From Prorocentrum cordatum (Eukaryota > Sar > Dinophyceae > Prorocentrales > Prorocentraceae), in the NCBI GenBank assembly GCA_963575745.1, contig CAUYUJ010017821.1, positions 1-64,000 of the forward strand: DNA of 64,000 nucleotides. Reading direction: 5' to 3'. Shown one piece after another: positions 37,881 through 49,688 of this stretch (the first letter of the stretch is position 1; the number at the start of each line of letters is the position of its first letter). The notes below the pieces were generated by a model. That model was given only the letters and a program-made list of their open reading frames with translations. It searched no databases and had not been told where the DNA came from. A program made the position numbers and the translations under genes.

Positions 37881-39535
37881 ACCCCCCCCACCCCCCCAGT
37901 GCCGTACTAGTACGGCAAAGTAGCCCTACTAGTAGCTCTGCAGGGGCGGTCTTTCGGGGACGTCTCGAGCAGAGGCTCACTCCGCCGGTCGCACTAGGAA
38001 CCCAAAGTAGCCCTACTAGTAGCCCCAGCGGGGCGGACTTTCGAGGATATCTCGAGCGGGGCCCCCCTCCGCCAGTCGTACTAGTAAGCCAAAGTACCCT
38101 ACGAGCACGCCCCCGCCACTCTCCCAGGGACCGTACTAGTAGCCCAAAGTAGCCCTACTAGTAGCCCCTCCAGGGCGAACTTGCGAGTATGTTTCAGCGG
38201 GGGCTCTCTCCGCAATTCGTACTAGTAGGCCAAAGTAACCCTACTAGTACGCCTCCGCCAACCCCCCAGGACCGTACTGGTAGGCCAATGTAGCTCTACT
38301 AGTAGCCCCGCTGGCCATCCCCCCGGGTCCGTACTAGTAGGGCTACTTCGGCCCTACTAGTAGCACCGCCGGGGCGGACTTTCGAGGATGTCTCGAGCGA
38401 GGGCCCCGTCCGCTGGTTGTACTAGTAAGCAAAAGTAACCCTACTAATACGCCCCGGCGGGGCGGACTTTCGAGGATGTCTCGAGCGAGGGCCCCCTCCG
38501 CCGGTCGTAGTAGTAGGCCAAAGTAGCCCTACTAGCACGCCCCCGCCAGACCCCTTTGGACCGTACTACTAGGCCAAAGTAGCCCTACTAGCCTCGCCGG
38601 GGCGGACTTTCGAGGATATCTCGAGCGGGGGCCCTCTCCGCCGGTCGTACTAGTAGGCCAAATTAGCCCTACTAGTACGCCCCCGCCCACCCCCCGGCCC
38701 GTATTAGTAGGCGAAAATAACTCTACTAGTAGCCCTGCCGGCGCGCGGACTTTCGAGGATGTCTCGAACGGGGGCGCCCTCCGCCGGTCGTACTATTGGC
38801 AAAAATAGCCCTACTAGTACGCCCCGTCCATCCCCCCGGGTCCGTACTAGTAGGGCTACCTCGGCCCTCTAGTAGCCCCGGCGGGGCGGACTTTCCAGAA
38901 TGTCTCGAGCGGGAGCGCCCTCCGCCGGTCGTACTAGTAGGCCAAAGTCGCCCTACGAGTACGCCCCCGTCAAACTCCCGGGGGCCGTACTAGTAGGCCA
39001 AAGAAGCCGTACTAGTAGCCCCGCCGGGGCGAACTTTCGAGGATGTCCCGAGCGGGAACCCCCTCCGCCGGTCGTACTAGTAGGCCAAAGTAGCCCTATC
39101 AGTACGCACTCGCCATCTCCTCAGGACCGTACTATTAGGCCCAAAGAACCCGACTAGTAGCCCCCGCTTGGGCGGACATTCGAGGATATATCAAGCAGGG
39201 GCGCTCTCCGCAGGTCGTGCTAGTAGGCCAAAGTAGCCCTACTAGCACGCCCCAGCCATCCCCCCAGATCCGTACTAGTAGGGCCACTTCGTCCCTACTA
39301 GCAGCCCAGGCGGAGCGGACTTCCGAGAATGTCTCGAGCGGGAACGCCGTCCACCGGTCGTGCTAGTAGGCCAAAACAGCCCTATTAGCACGCCCCCGCC
39401 AGCCCCCCTGGGCCGTACGAGTACACCAAAGTAGCCTTACCAGTAGCTCCGCCGGGGCAGAGTTCCGAGAATGTCTCGAGCGGAGGCCCCCTCCGCCGAC
39501 CGTGCCAGTAGTAGGCTCAAGTAGCTCTACTAGAA
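37881..39535. repeat. TACTAGTA satellite, period about 141 bp
   Basis: GGGCGGACTTTCGAGGATGT recurs near 38460, 38599, 38742, 38883, 39024, 39172, 39312 and 39456, with CGTACTAGTAGGCCAAAGTA between. It has a different period and body from the neighbouring 200-bp array but the same TACTAGTA core. Confidence 0.9.
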
Positions 39536-39576
39536 TGCTCCGGCCTAAACCCTCCTACCCCTTCCCACTCCCCCCT

Positions 39577-39577
<1 letters not shown>

Positions 39578-39641
<64 letters not shown>

Positions 39642-39645
39642 GTAT
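39578..39645. repeat. (CT)n microsatellite
   Basis: About 30 CT dinucleotides with a few interruptions, inside a wider pyrimidine tract. Confidence 0.95.
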
Positions 39646-39779
39646 TCTTCGCTTTTCCCTCTCTCCCTCCCCCCGATCCCTCCCTTCCCCCTCCTCCCTC
39701 CTTCCCACTTCCTCGTCGCCGGCGCTGCCGCCGTCGCCGTCGTCGTCGTCGCCGTCGCGCAGCCCCAAGCCGACCCCGC

Positions 39780-40200
39780 GGAAGCCCCAAGAGCCACAAT
39801 TAAGGCGTGATAAGAAGATTACAGCTACGATTCGCACATCGCTCGGCGATGATAAAGTTCAGTCTCGCCGCCCCCTCCGCCGACCAAACGTATCTTTCCA
39901 GAAATATCAAACGCGGCGGAGTTTAGGATCTCGAACGTACTCTCATTATCCGGCACGCGACGGTACTCACGCCAGCTACCTCACAAGAGCGACTCTCGAG
40001 AGCGCTTCCATCAAAACCCAGAGAAATATTTTCTCACGGAGAACGATTGCAAAGTCATTCCCTGAAGCCTTCCACTCGCCATCCTGGCACAGCGTAAACA
40101 CAGTGCCACCACAATCTCGTACAATGAAACAGGGGCACCCTCAAACAACCAGGCACCTGACACGCGTGAACCCCACCCATGAGACCTTTTCCCGCTCTGC
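39780..40200. other. No supported gene
   Basis: Unique-looking sequence between the satellites and the duplicated segment. Only short frames are present. Confidence 0.5.
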
Positions 40201-40317
40201 ACTGTGAATATCAAACCCGAAACCGCAACCCCCATGGGCCCATGCCCGCTGCATCTCACACGACCGATAGCGCACCCGACTCAGAGTCGGAGTCTACAAC
40301 GGTCGGAGCCACACCGC

Positions 40318-40680
40318 GGTCGGCACCCACTTCGTCTGGCACGATTAACGGCGCGCCCACCTCGTATGCCAACTCTACTCCTGTATAGACAATATCTGGA
40401 TCCATGCCCTCCGCGCCGGACTGGAAGGGCGCCGCGCCCGCGTGCGCGCCATGACACCCGGTGCCGAACCCCCCCGCGCCCGCGAAAGGCAACGAGAACC
40501 TCAGCGGTGACTCTGTGAACCAACTCTCGTTGGCGGCGCGCTGCCCATCGCGGTCGGCACCCACCTCGTCTGGCACGTTAACGGCGCGCCCTCCTCGCAT
40601 GCCGACTCTACTCCTGTATAGACAGTATCTGGATCCATGCCCTCCGCGCCGGACTGGAAGGGCGCCGCGCCCGCCGGATG
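40318..40680. repeat. Direct duplication of about 130 bp
   Basis: CGGTCGGCACCCAC to GGGCGCCGCGCCCGC occurs at about 40318-40442 and again at about 40551-40674, spaced by 233 bp, with few differences (shared GTATCTGGATCCATGCCCTC type sequence). Confidence 0.85.
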
Positions 40681-40734
40681 GCGCCACGCCCACGCAACAC
40701 GAGGCGTCGCCGACTCAGCCGCTGACTGCTGGGC

Positions 40735-41172
40735 AGCGGGTTACCCCTGCCCCCGATTCGGCCGAGGATGGGTTACCACCCCCAGCCCGGACGCAAAGGA
40801 TTACCCCTGCGCCCGATTCGGCCGCCGATGGGTTACCACCGGCGGCCCGGAGGCAAGGGGTTACCCCTGCCTCAGATTCGGCCGAGGATGGGTTACCACC
40901 CCTGGCCCGGACGCAAGTGTTCCCCCCTGCGCCCGATTCGGCTGACGATGGGTTACCACCGGCGGCCCGGAGACAAGGGTTACCCCTGCCCCCGATTCGG
41001 CCGAGGATGGGTTACCACCCCCAGCCCGGACGCAAAGGATTACCCCTGCGCCCGATTCGGCCGCCGATGGGTTACCACCGGCGGCCCGGAGGCAAGGGTT
41101 TCCCCTGCCTCCGATTCGGCCGAGGATGGGTTACCACCCCCGGCCCAGACACAAGAGGTTACCCCTGCGCCC
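40735..41172 (+). repeat. 60-bp minisatellite of two alternating subtypes
   Basis: Seven units of TTACCCCTGC..CGATTCGGCC..GATGGGTTACCACC. Subtype A has GAGGATGGG and CCAGCCCGG; subtype B has GCCGATGGG and GGCGGCCCGG. They alternate, giving a 120-bp higher-order unit. 60 is divisible by three, so 20-residue blocks (TPAPDSAEDGLPP type) are read until one unit of 59 bp near 40981 shifts the frame. A plus-strand frame spans 40461-41267, but no function is visible. Confidence 0.9.
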
Positions 41173-41180
41173 GGCCGCTG

Positions 41181-41182
<2 letters not shown>

Positions 41183-41224
<42 letters not shown>
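41183..41224. repeat. (GTC)n microsatellite
   Basis: Thirteen perfect triplets. Confidence 0.95.
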
Positions 41225-41574
41225 GCTCCTCAGTCACCCTGTCGGGCACGCAGGCCCGTGGCGGTAACAAATGTGCTGAAGACCAGCTCAGACGCGGCTA
41301 GGTCCAAGTCGTTCACAGACAGGACTCCCGGGCAGTATAGGGAGGGGAGGGGTTATGCAGAGGGACTCCCGCGTCAGACTTCCTCGCAAGTCTCTCGAGT
41401 TACGCACGCGCGAAGCTCCCGGCTCATTCCTTCCTTCCCCATGTCCACGATTGAAGAGGCCACAAGGGGACCGGGGACCGAGGACCGGACCGGGGGCCGG
41501 TCAAAGAAATTCCGCCATTGTGAAGCGGGCGCGGAGGCCTCCAATATGCCGAAAATCCTCCAAATGGCCGACGT

Positions 41575-42330
41575 ACGCATGCTAGTACGAGTGGAGCGGG
41601 CGTACGGGTTCGGCTACGTAGGCGCACTCATACGACAGCAAAGTGCACGGACGGGCGTACGAGTACGGCTACGTGAGCCTACGAATACGGCGGCGGTGCG
41701 CGGCTCGGGCGTACGAGTACGGCTACGTACGGCGACTAGTACGACTGCGACGTGCACGCCCGAGCGTACGAGTACGGCTACGTACCGGTACGAGTACGAC
41801 TGGAGCGGGCGTACGACTTCGGCGACGTAGGCCTACTAGTACGGCAGCAGAGTGCAAGAACGGCCGTACTAGTACAGCTACGTACGCCTACTAATACGAC
41901 GGCGGTGTGCCGGGTCGGGCCTACGAGTACGGCTGCGTACGGCTACGAGTACGACTGCGACGTGCCCGGCCGAGCGTACGAGTAGGGCCACGTACGCGTA
42001 CTAGTACGACCGGAGCGGGCGTACTAGTACGGCTACGTAGGCCTACTAGTACGACGGCGGAGTGCAGGGACGGTCGTACTAGTGCGGCTACGTAAGCCTA
42101 CTAGTACGACGGCTGTGTGCGGGGCGGGGCGTACGAGTACGGCTACGTACGGCTACTAGTACGACTGCGGCGTGCGCGGCCGAGCGTACGGCTACTAATA
42201 CGACTGCGGCGTGCACGGCCGAGCGTACGAGTACGGCTACGTACGGCTACTAGTACGACTGCGGCGTGCACGGCTGAGCGTACGAGTACAGCTACGTACG
42301 GCTACTAGTACGCCCCGCGGTCGTACTAGT
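41575..42330. repeat. Third TACTAGTA/TACGAGTA satellite, period about 55 bp
   Basis: GCGTACGAGTACGGCTACGT recurs near 41654, 41711, 41765, 41975, 42018 and 42129, with spacings of 43-59 bp, and CTACTAGTACGACTGCG between. Confidence 0.88.
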
Positions 42331-42374
42331 AGGAGGAAGTATGCCTACTAGTTCGACGACCGGGCTAAGCAAGC

Positions 42375-43448
42375 CTATTCTGGGCGGTCGAAGGCCTCCC
42401 CCACCATGCCGGCCCCCTTCGCGCGGGCCTCCGTCGCGCGAACCTTAGCCGACGGAACCGTGTCGTACAAGACGTAGTTCTCGGCCTCGGTGCGCTGCGG
42501 GGCGCAAGTCTGCGCCCGGAAGACTGCGCCGCACTCCGGCCAGGTCGCCTCGTCCAAGTATGAGTCCTTGACCTCGTCGGCGCCCGCCGTGGCCTCGGGC
42601 AAAGCCGCGGCCTTTTGCCAGTGGGATGCCGAAGACGACGGCGAAACGTCGCCAGCGCGGGCGCCCCTTTCACCGTGCGTGCCGACCTGCTGCCAACGGG
42701 ACGCCGTGCACGATGGGGCCCCACGGTATCGAGGGCGCTCCTTGCACCGGGCGCGCTCCTTGCACCGGGCGGGCCGACCTGCTGCCAATGGGACGCCGTG
42801 CGCGATGGTCCCACGGTATCGTGGGCGCTCCCTTCACCAGGCGGGCCGACCTGCTGCCACTGGAACGCCGACATTAGGGAAGTCGAAATCTCTGCAACGC
42901 CCTCGACGCTCCACTCGCGGAAGGTGGCGATGCGTCATCGCCGTGGGCGTGCTCGTCGCCATCCATCGCGGTGCTGCGGCCGACGGCACGAGCACCCTGG
43001 GGAACGTGAGAATGCAGATGCCCAGCACCACCAGCACGACAAACTTGTCCCGACCAAGGGAAGCGTGGAGTTGGGCAGGGGGAGGGTCCCGCGGCGGCAA
43101 GCGCCTGCTCGGCCTCGCAAGAGACCATCGCAGCTGCAGCTGCATCTGCGTGACCACCGTGGTCGTCGCCGTCAATCGGCCGTCATGGGCCGCTCGCGGA
43201 ACTCTTCGGGAAACGCATCGCGGCGCTCGCGGGGTCGCGCCGCCAAGCGCTGCAGCCGTCGACTGCTGGGGTTGGCCGCTTGGGCGGGCGGTTGCCTTAA
43301 CGGCAGCGCGGCTCGATATCCAGCCCGCAATCTTCCGGGGCACGTCGGTCACGCTCGAGACTCGCACGTGTTCGTAGCACCCAGAGGAAGCCAACACGTA
43401 GGCGCACATCCTCCCCTTGTCCTTGTCGCAGACGGTGCGGACATTCAT
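42375..43448 (-). pseudogene. Unknown minus-strand frame with one in-frame TGA and internal repeats
   Basis: One phase is open from 43448 to 42375 except for a TGA at 42834-42836. It includes a hydrophobic stretch (FVVLVVLGICILTFPRVLV) after a basic stretch, like a signal anchor, then a repeat region (SHWQQVGPPGEGSAHDT type, units of about 90 bp at 42640-42860), then a non-repetitive end (DEVKDSYLDEATWPECGAVF and EAENYVLYDTV). The TGA falls in a repeat unit whose sister unit reads Cys there. I do not recognise a family. A degraded gene or chance GC-rich frame are both possible. Confidence 0.35.
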
Positions 43449-43458
43449 GGGCGTTAGG

Positions 43459-43520
43459 ACGATGAGGAGGAGGAGGAGGAGGAGGAGGAGGAGGAGGAGG
43501 AGGAGGACGACGACGGTGAC
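43459..43520. repeat. (GAG)n/(GAC)n microsatellite
   Basis: About 15 GAG triplets followed by GAC triplets. Confidence 0.95.
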
Positions 43521-44640
43521 GAGGAGAAAGAGACGGCGCCTCGACTTTCGATCCGGGCGTTTTCGCCCGATTGCGGGCCGGGGGGCTCCCGCGGGTCGAT
43601 GAGCGGGCGCTTTCGCCTGGTTCAGGGCTTCAAGACTATTTCGAGTCGGGCGCTTTCGCCTGGTTCAGGGTCCTGGGACCTTCAAGCTGGCCGTGGGTTG
43701 GCACGATGTTGCATTTTTCGCGTGTCGGATCTCAAAGGAAACAAGTCCTTGAAATCTTTCGCCCTCTTCCAGCTCTCGGGGCCCTTCGTGCTGCCCACGG
43801 GCCGACAGCAAGAACGGATTAGGGAAGGGGAGTTGCCCCTTAGGGGAAAAGCCCAGGGTTCAAAGCCCGCTTCCGCCATGACAGGCTGCCTTCATGGCAA
43901 TGGATCGCGGCATTCGGGGAGAGCTTGGGTCGCGGGAAGGTCTTGGGACGGCGGACCGGGGCCGTGGCCGCGGTGGCCGAGCCTCATCTCTCACTTCACC
44001 AGGACGGAGTCGAACATCAACAGGGCGTCCTGCCAGGGGGGGGCGCGATGACGAGGGGGGCCCTTGGTTCGAAGGTGTTGGGCGTTCTGAAATCTTTTTG
44101 CGCCTTCTGGCCTAACTTCGTCGCCGTGGCTGGATTCGCCTCGAGATCCTGGTCAGATCGCACCCCCGCGCCCTTGCGCAAGGCCAAAGGAAAATTTCGG
44201 ACCCCGAAGAAATGGCAGGTTGAGGGGGAAGAGGGGGGGAGGCGGGGGAGGGAGAGGGGCGAGGGGCAAGCTGGGTGAGCTCGCCGCTTCGTTGAATTAC
44301 GTTACATCCCCGATTGAGGTGTCGTGGAGGACTTTGGTCCCCACTTGGCAGCTGTCTTAGATTTGGCTCGCCCGGGCTGGCTCTTCCCATGTCTGGGTGC
44401 ACGAAGGTCCTTGTGGGGCTGTGGTGCCTTAGTGTTTTAGCCGCCTGACGCCATGCTCCCTCGCACTCTGGGCACGCTTCGGCCGCCCGCGGGCTGACAC
44501 GACAAACAAAAGAAGGAAGACTGCCAGATCCGGCAGATCACGTGCAACGTATGTAACCGGACATGGGGGCATGGCAGGTCAAGGCCAAGAACATGGATCA
44601 TGGCAGGAGGATGTGCACATAGATGTGTACATCTATGAAG
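43521..44640. other. No supported gene
   Basis: GCGCTTTCGCCTGGTTCAGG occurs twice (about 43607 and 43651), with a weaker third copy before it. GGGTTCAAAGCCC near 43857 resembles part of a tRNA T arm, but no cloverleaf can be drawn. Confidence 0.5.
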
Positions 44641-44889
44641 GCGCGCCGCTGGATGTGCCCAAACGGGGGGGGTGGGACCCCCCCCCCTTCCGCGATTCGT
44701 CGTCGAAGACCTTCCCCCCCCCTTCCCTCCTTTTCCCGATCCGTCGGGGGACCCCCCCCCCCTCCCCCCCTTTCCCGGTCCGTCGTCGGGAACCCCCCCT
44801 CCCCCTTTCAAAAGGGAGGGGGTCCGAACGCCCCTTCCCTCCCCCCCTGTGGCCGCCAAATTCGACCCCCTCCCCATACAGTACTCGGT

Positions 44890-47335
44890 ACTCATTACGC
44901 ACTATTCACTACCCGCAACTCACTACTCGCTACTAACTATTCACTTCTCACTACTCACTACTCACGATTCACTACGGCCTACCCACGAGTCACTACCCCC
45001 TACCCACTACTCACTACTCCCTACTCCCTACTCACCACTCACTACTCAGTACAAACTACTCACTACTCACTACCCACTACTCAACACTCACTACTCACTA
45101 AAAATAGCCCACTACCCACTATTCACTAATCACAAATCTCTACTCACTACCCACTAACCACTATCCACTTCTCACTACTCACACTTCACTACTCAATACT
45201 CACTGCCCACAACTCACTATTCACTACCCGCTAACCGCTACTCCCTACTCCCTACACACAAATCACTACTCACTACTCACTACTCGCCACTCCCTACGCC
45301 CAACTCGCTACCCAGTACGCACTATCCACTACCCACAACTCAGTACTCACTACGCTCCCACTAGTCACTACTCACTACTTCCTATTCCGTACTCGATACT
45401 CCCAACTCACTACTCACTACTCACCACCCAGTACTCAATACTCGCTACTCACTAATCACAACTCACTGCCCACTACTCACTAAGCACTACTCACAACCCA
45501 CTAACCACTATCCACTACTTACTACTGAGTACTCACAATTCGATACTCACTACGCACTGCCCACACACTACTCAATATCCGATACACGCTACCCAATACA
45601 AAATATTCAATACCCACTACGCACTACTCGCTACTCACTACTCCCTCCTCCCTATTCACTAGTCACTAGTCGCAAGTCGCTACTCACTACTCACTACTCA
45701 CGACTCACTACTCACACATTTCTACTCGCTAATCCCTACTCACTACCAACTACTCAATACCCTCTTCTCGCTTCTCACTACTCGCTGCTCCCTATACCCT
45801 ACTCACTACTCACTACTCACTCCTCGCTACTCCCTACTCGATACGTACTACTCCCTTCGCGCTGCTCCCTACTGGCTCCTGACTACTCCCTCCTCACTGC
45901 TCATAAGTCACACCGCCCTGCTCGCTACTCACTACAACCTACTCGCTGCTCACTACTCGCCACTCCCTACGCCCTACTCGCTACCCAATACGCACTATCC
46001 ACTACCCACAACTCACTAGTCACTACGCCCCCACTACTCACTGCTCACTACTTCCTACTCCCTGCTCATTACTCTCAAGTCACTATTCACCACTCACTAC
46101 CCAATACTCGATACTCACTACTCACTAAACACTACCCACTGCCCACTACTCACAACCCATTAAGCACTACTCACTACCCACTGACCACTATCCGCTACCT
46201 ACTACTGAATACTCACAATTCACTACTCACTACGCACTGCCCACAACTCACTATTCACTATCCGCTACTCGCTACCCAATACGAAATATTCCTGATACTG
46301 TAGAAAAACCCAATCAGGGCTATAGGGCTACGGGGCTACAGGGTTATTGAACTATAGGGCTATACAACGGTGGGGCTATAGAAATGTAGGGCTATAGGGC
46401 TATTGGGCTATAAGGCACCCCCGGGCACGCCTGGGCACCCGGGCACCCGGGCAACCGGGCCCCCCCGGGCCCCCCCCGGGCACCCGGGCCCCGGGTACCC
46501 CTGAGCACCCGGGCGCCCGGGCGTGCAGCGAAAATCGGCGACAAACCTAACCTAACCATATGAATCAGCTAGAACCCCTACAGAGGTAAGCTCTGATTGG
46601 GAAACTACCCACTACGCACTACTCGCTACTCACTACTCACTACTCCCTCCTCCCTACTCGCTGGTCACTAGTCGCAAGTCGCTACTCACTCCTCGCTACT
46701 CATTACTCACTACTCACGACTCACTAGATGCCTACTCACTACCCACTACTCAATACCCACTTCTCGCTTCTCACTACTCACTACTCACTACTCCCTACTC
46801 ACTACTCACTACTCGCTACTCGCTACTCGCTACTCCCTACTCGCTACTCGCTACGCACTACTCCCTACGCACTATCAACTACTGACTCCTGACTACCCCC
46901 TCCTCACTACTCACTACTCACAACGCCCTACTCGCTACTCACTACTTTCTACTCGCTACTCGCTACTCGCTACTCACCACTCACTACTCACTACTCTCTA
47001 CTCACTGCGCACTACTCACAACTCACTACCCACTCCTCGCTATTCGCTACTGTCTACTCCCTCATCCCTACTCCTAGCTTACTACTCACTATGCAATACT
47101 CACTACTCAGTACTCACTCCTCACTATTCACTACTCACAATTCCTTACTCACTACTTCTTTCCCGCTACTCACTACCCACTACTCACTATACTCACCAGT
47201 CACTAATCACTACGCACTACTACCACTACCCACTACCCACTATTCACTGCTCACGACTCACTGCGCACTACTCAAATAATACCCACTACCCACCAATCGC
47301 TACTCAAAAAACTCGACTCTCTACTCACTACCCGA
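44890..47335. repeat. CACTACT satellite with a higher-order period of about 672 bp
   Basis: Seven-base units (TCACTAC, CTCACTA and variants) fill the stretch. A long segment at 45281-45620 is repeated at 45953-46289 with point differences, an offset of 672 bp. G/C runs (44660-44870 and 47340-47450) border it on both sides. Confidence 0.9.
46291..46603. mobile_element. 0.3-kb island with inverted ends inside the satellite
   Basis: The satellite context GAAATATTC..ACCCACTACGCAC is interrupted by about 310 bp of unrelated sequence. Its ends carry CCCAATCAG (46309-46317) and CTGATTGGG (46593-46601) as inverted repeats. Inside are GGGCTATAG 9-mers, CACCCGGG 8-mers and CCTAACCTAACC. CAGAGGTAAGC near the right end looks like a 5' splice site. 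No coding capacity. It is probably a small non-autonomous insertion. Confidence 0.55.
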
Positions 47336-47535
47336 GAGGCCCCCTCCCCAGCCCCCTGTTCGGCGCAAGCGGGGGGAGGGGGGGGGGGTCGGACCCCCCC
47401 TCGGGGTCGAAAATCTCACCCCCCCTTTGAAGGGGGGGAGGAGGGGGGTTCTGCGAGCACGCATCCCCTTGTGTATTCAGAGCCATCCACTTGCGCGTTT
47501 TCTAAATACATCTATCCCACCTACCCCAGGGAAGG

Positions 47536-47690
47536 GCGGAGGATGAGGAAAAAGGAGGAGAGTAGGAAGGAGGATGGGGAAGGAAGAGAAAGGAGAAGAA
47601 TAGAAAAAGGAAGGAGAGGAGAAAGGATGAGGAAGGAGGAGGGGGAGGAGGAGGAGAAGGAGGACGTGGAAAAGAGGAGGAGGAATGAAT
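47536..47690. repeat. Purine-rich GGA/GGAAGA tract
   Basis: Degenerate AGGAGGAAGG units. Shadow frames only. Confidence 0.85.
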
Positions 47691-48118
47691 GTTTAAACTT
47701 CGAGTCTGGGGGGTGCGGGGCGCAAAACTGTTACTAGCAAACATTAGCGCCAACGCCATGCCTCCATCGAGAAATCGGAGCCCGAATTGGAAGCGGACAC
47801 TATCGAGATTGAATCGAAGCGGAAGAATCGAACTGAACCAATATCGCTTGTTTCCAATGTCGGAGTCAGAACCGGAAGAACCTGCCATATCCAATATCAA
47901 TCGACAGGGAGAGGGGACCTACCCGAGCCTCCGATGCCCCCCCTCCGACCCGCGCCGCGGGACCCATCGCCAGTCTGCTGGCGATGTATCGCCGATTCCA
48001 GGTCGACGTTTCCTCCATGAGCGGACCCCCCCCGCAGTGGAGAGGAGCCCGAGTCTGGCAGAGGAATACCGACACACGCCTCGCTGAACCGTGCAGTGAT
48101 CTTCGCCCTTCCCATCTC

Positions 48119-48500
48119 ACACTTCGCACACACACAATACACACGACACACGACACAGGACACACGACACAGAACACGCGACACAAGACACACAACACAC
48201 AGCAAACGACACACAACACACAACACACGCACAACACACACACACCACATAATGCACAACACACACCACACACCACACGACACACGACACACGACACACA
48301 CCACACACACGACACACACGACACACACACACACACCACACACCACACACCACTCAACACACGACACACAACACACGACACACAGCACACGACACGCAAC
48401 ACATAACACACAGCACACAGCATACAACACACAACACACACACACACCACACACCACATACCACACAACACACAACACACCACACACAACCCCAACACGC
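48119..48500. repeat. CA-rich microsatellite (CACGACA/ACACAAC)
   Basis: Degenerate CA repeat about 380 bp long. The Cys/Val-rich minus-strand frames are its translation. Confidence 0.95.
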
Positions 48501-48699
48501 GCAACGCACCACCTCCCCGTCCCCAATTGACAAGGATGGATGGCGTGCCGCTCCTCTCGCCACCTCGACCCTGACGGCCACGAGATCGGCTCTCGCGAGG
48601 ACGCTGGGTGTGGCTGTAGGGGTAGGGGCCAGGAATTGCAGCACAAGGGCGTGAGGTTTCGCGCTGAGAGGTGACCGCAATCTAGCTCAGTGGCTCGGG

Positions 48700-49382
48700 G
48701 CCCAACACGGGCGATCCACAGAGCAAACTTCTGGAGCACCAGCTCGTTAGCCAACCTGGCCTCGCGCTAAAGGTTGAAGAGCACGCATTCGCTGGGTCAT
48801 CCAATGGGTCCAGTCGTCGACCAAGTCATTGCCAACCTTCGCGAAACGCGGAACAAGGCCGACTTGAATGCAAGCCTCGGTACACTATCCCTTGACCTTG
48901 TACACAAAAACAGAGTCGATGCCGCCCAAATCACCAACTCGCTGCCACAATTTATCCGACACCTCGGACCATGCGCTGCGAGCTGAGACACCGAAGTGCT
49001 TGCCTCTCTTATAGAGGCCGTTGACAACGAATGAATAATTCGAATGGAACCCAGTGCCTGGAAGGGAGTGCTGCAGCGCACTCAACAGGGCGCGCAGCTC
49101 AGCACTATCAATGCCAGCTGCGACTCCGGCGAGGCCCCCGACCATGACCGAACGAGTGCGATACGGATACTCAGGCTGCACAGAGACCATGGCCCAGGCG
49201 ACGGCTTGAGCACGCACGGGGGGATGCTGGTCGTACCAACTCCCATCCAAGAAAACGTGTCCAAACATGGTTTCAGGTTCCCCTCCGAACCATCTCTCGG
49301 GGAGACTGGGGACAGGGGACAGGGGGAAGGACAGCATCAGGCAGCAGCATCCTCTCGGCAAAGAGGGAGAGGCTGGGAACAC
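48700..49382 (-). pseudogene. LINE RNase H remnant
   Basis: A frame from 49382 to 48885 reads FGHVFLDGSWYDQHPPVRAQ, then AWAMVSVQ, then GIDSAELRALLSALQ, SFVVNGLYKRGKHFG and VFVYKVKG. This is the order of RNase H type I in LINEs: first Asp in D-G-S, Glu in S-A-E-L-x-A-L, then D/S-N/S-F-V-V-x-G and V-K-x-K-G-H. The third acidic position is Ser (NYSFVV), so it is probably inactive. After a stop, the same phase gives GNDLVDDWTHWM, the expected C-terminal helix, and later ANELVLQKFALWIARVG. The rest of this LINE is missing or scattered upstream. Confidence 0.7.
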
Positions 49383-49552
49383 GATCTTACCAGACCTTCC
49401 AAAAACGCGGGTGGTTCAACCTCGGGACGCAGCTCCGGCTGCCCAGCACGCGAGGTGCGCCTGTGAACCAATGACCCAGGGGCAGCAGATCAGAACTGAC
49501 ACGTGTGATCAGGACTCAAATTGGTCGTCCACTCTCTGTGATGCGGCCCTAG

Positions 49553-49604
49553 TCCGTAGCCATTTTGGCTCAAGCCATTTTGGCTCAAGCCATTTTGGCT
49601 CAAG
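49553..49604 (+). other. Relict spliced leaders: one complete (22 nt) and two 15-nt partial copies
   Basis: 49553-49574 begins TCCGTAGCCATTTTGG and ends CTCAAG, the whole dinoflagellate leader. 49575-49589 and 49590-49604 are CCATTTTGGCTCAAG each, and CCAGCCTCAAG follows as a possible fourth, eroded unit. Stacked leaders arise when a gene copy that already carries a leader is transcribed, trans-spliced inside the old leader and reinserted again, so at least three cycles are recorded. Confidence 0.95.
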
Positions 49605-49688
49605 CCAGCCTCAAGCCCCCTGGTCGCCATTTTCCCCCGCGCATGGCCGGCCCGGAGTGTGGCGCTGTAGGGGACTGGAGAGCTTGAG

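Noticed and set aside
37230-42330. CRISPR-like arrays in the TACTAGTA region
   Set aside because: Units are contiguous satellites without unique spacers, and the genome is eukaryotic.
43800-43880. tRNA-like end GGGTTCAAAGCCC..CCGCCA
   Set aside because: The upstream 60 bases do not fold into a cloverleaf.
47897-48754. Cys/Val-rich protein on the minus strand
   Set aside because: It comes from the CA-rich microsatellite. Only the first 30 residues (ANELVLQKFALW) belong to the LINE remnant.
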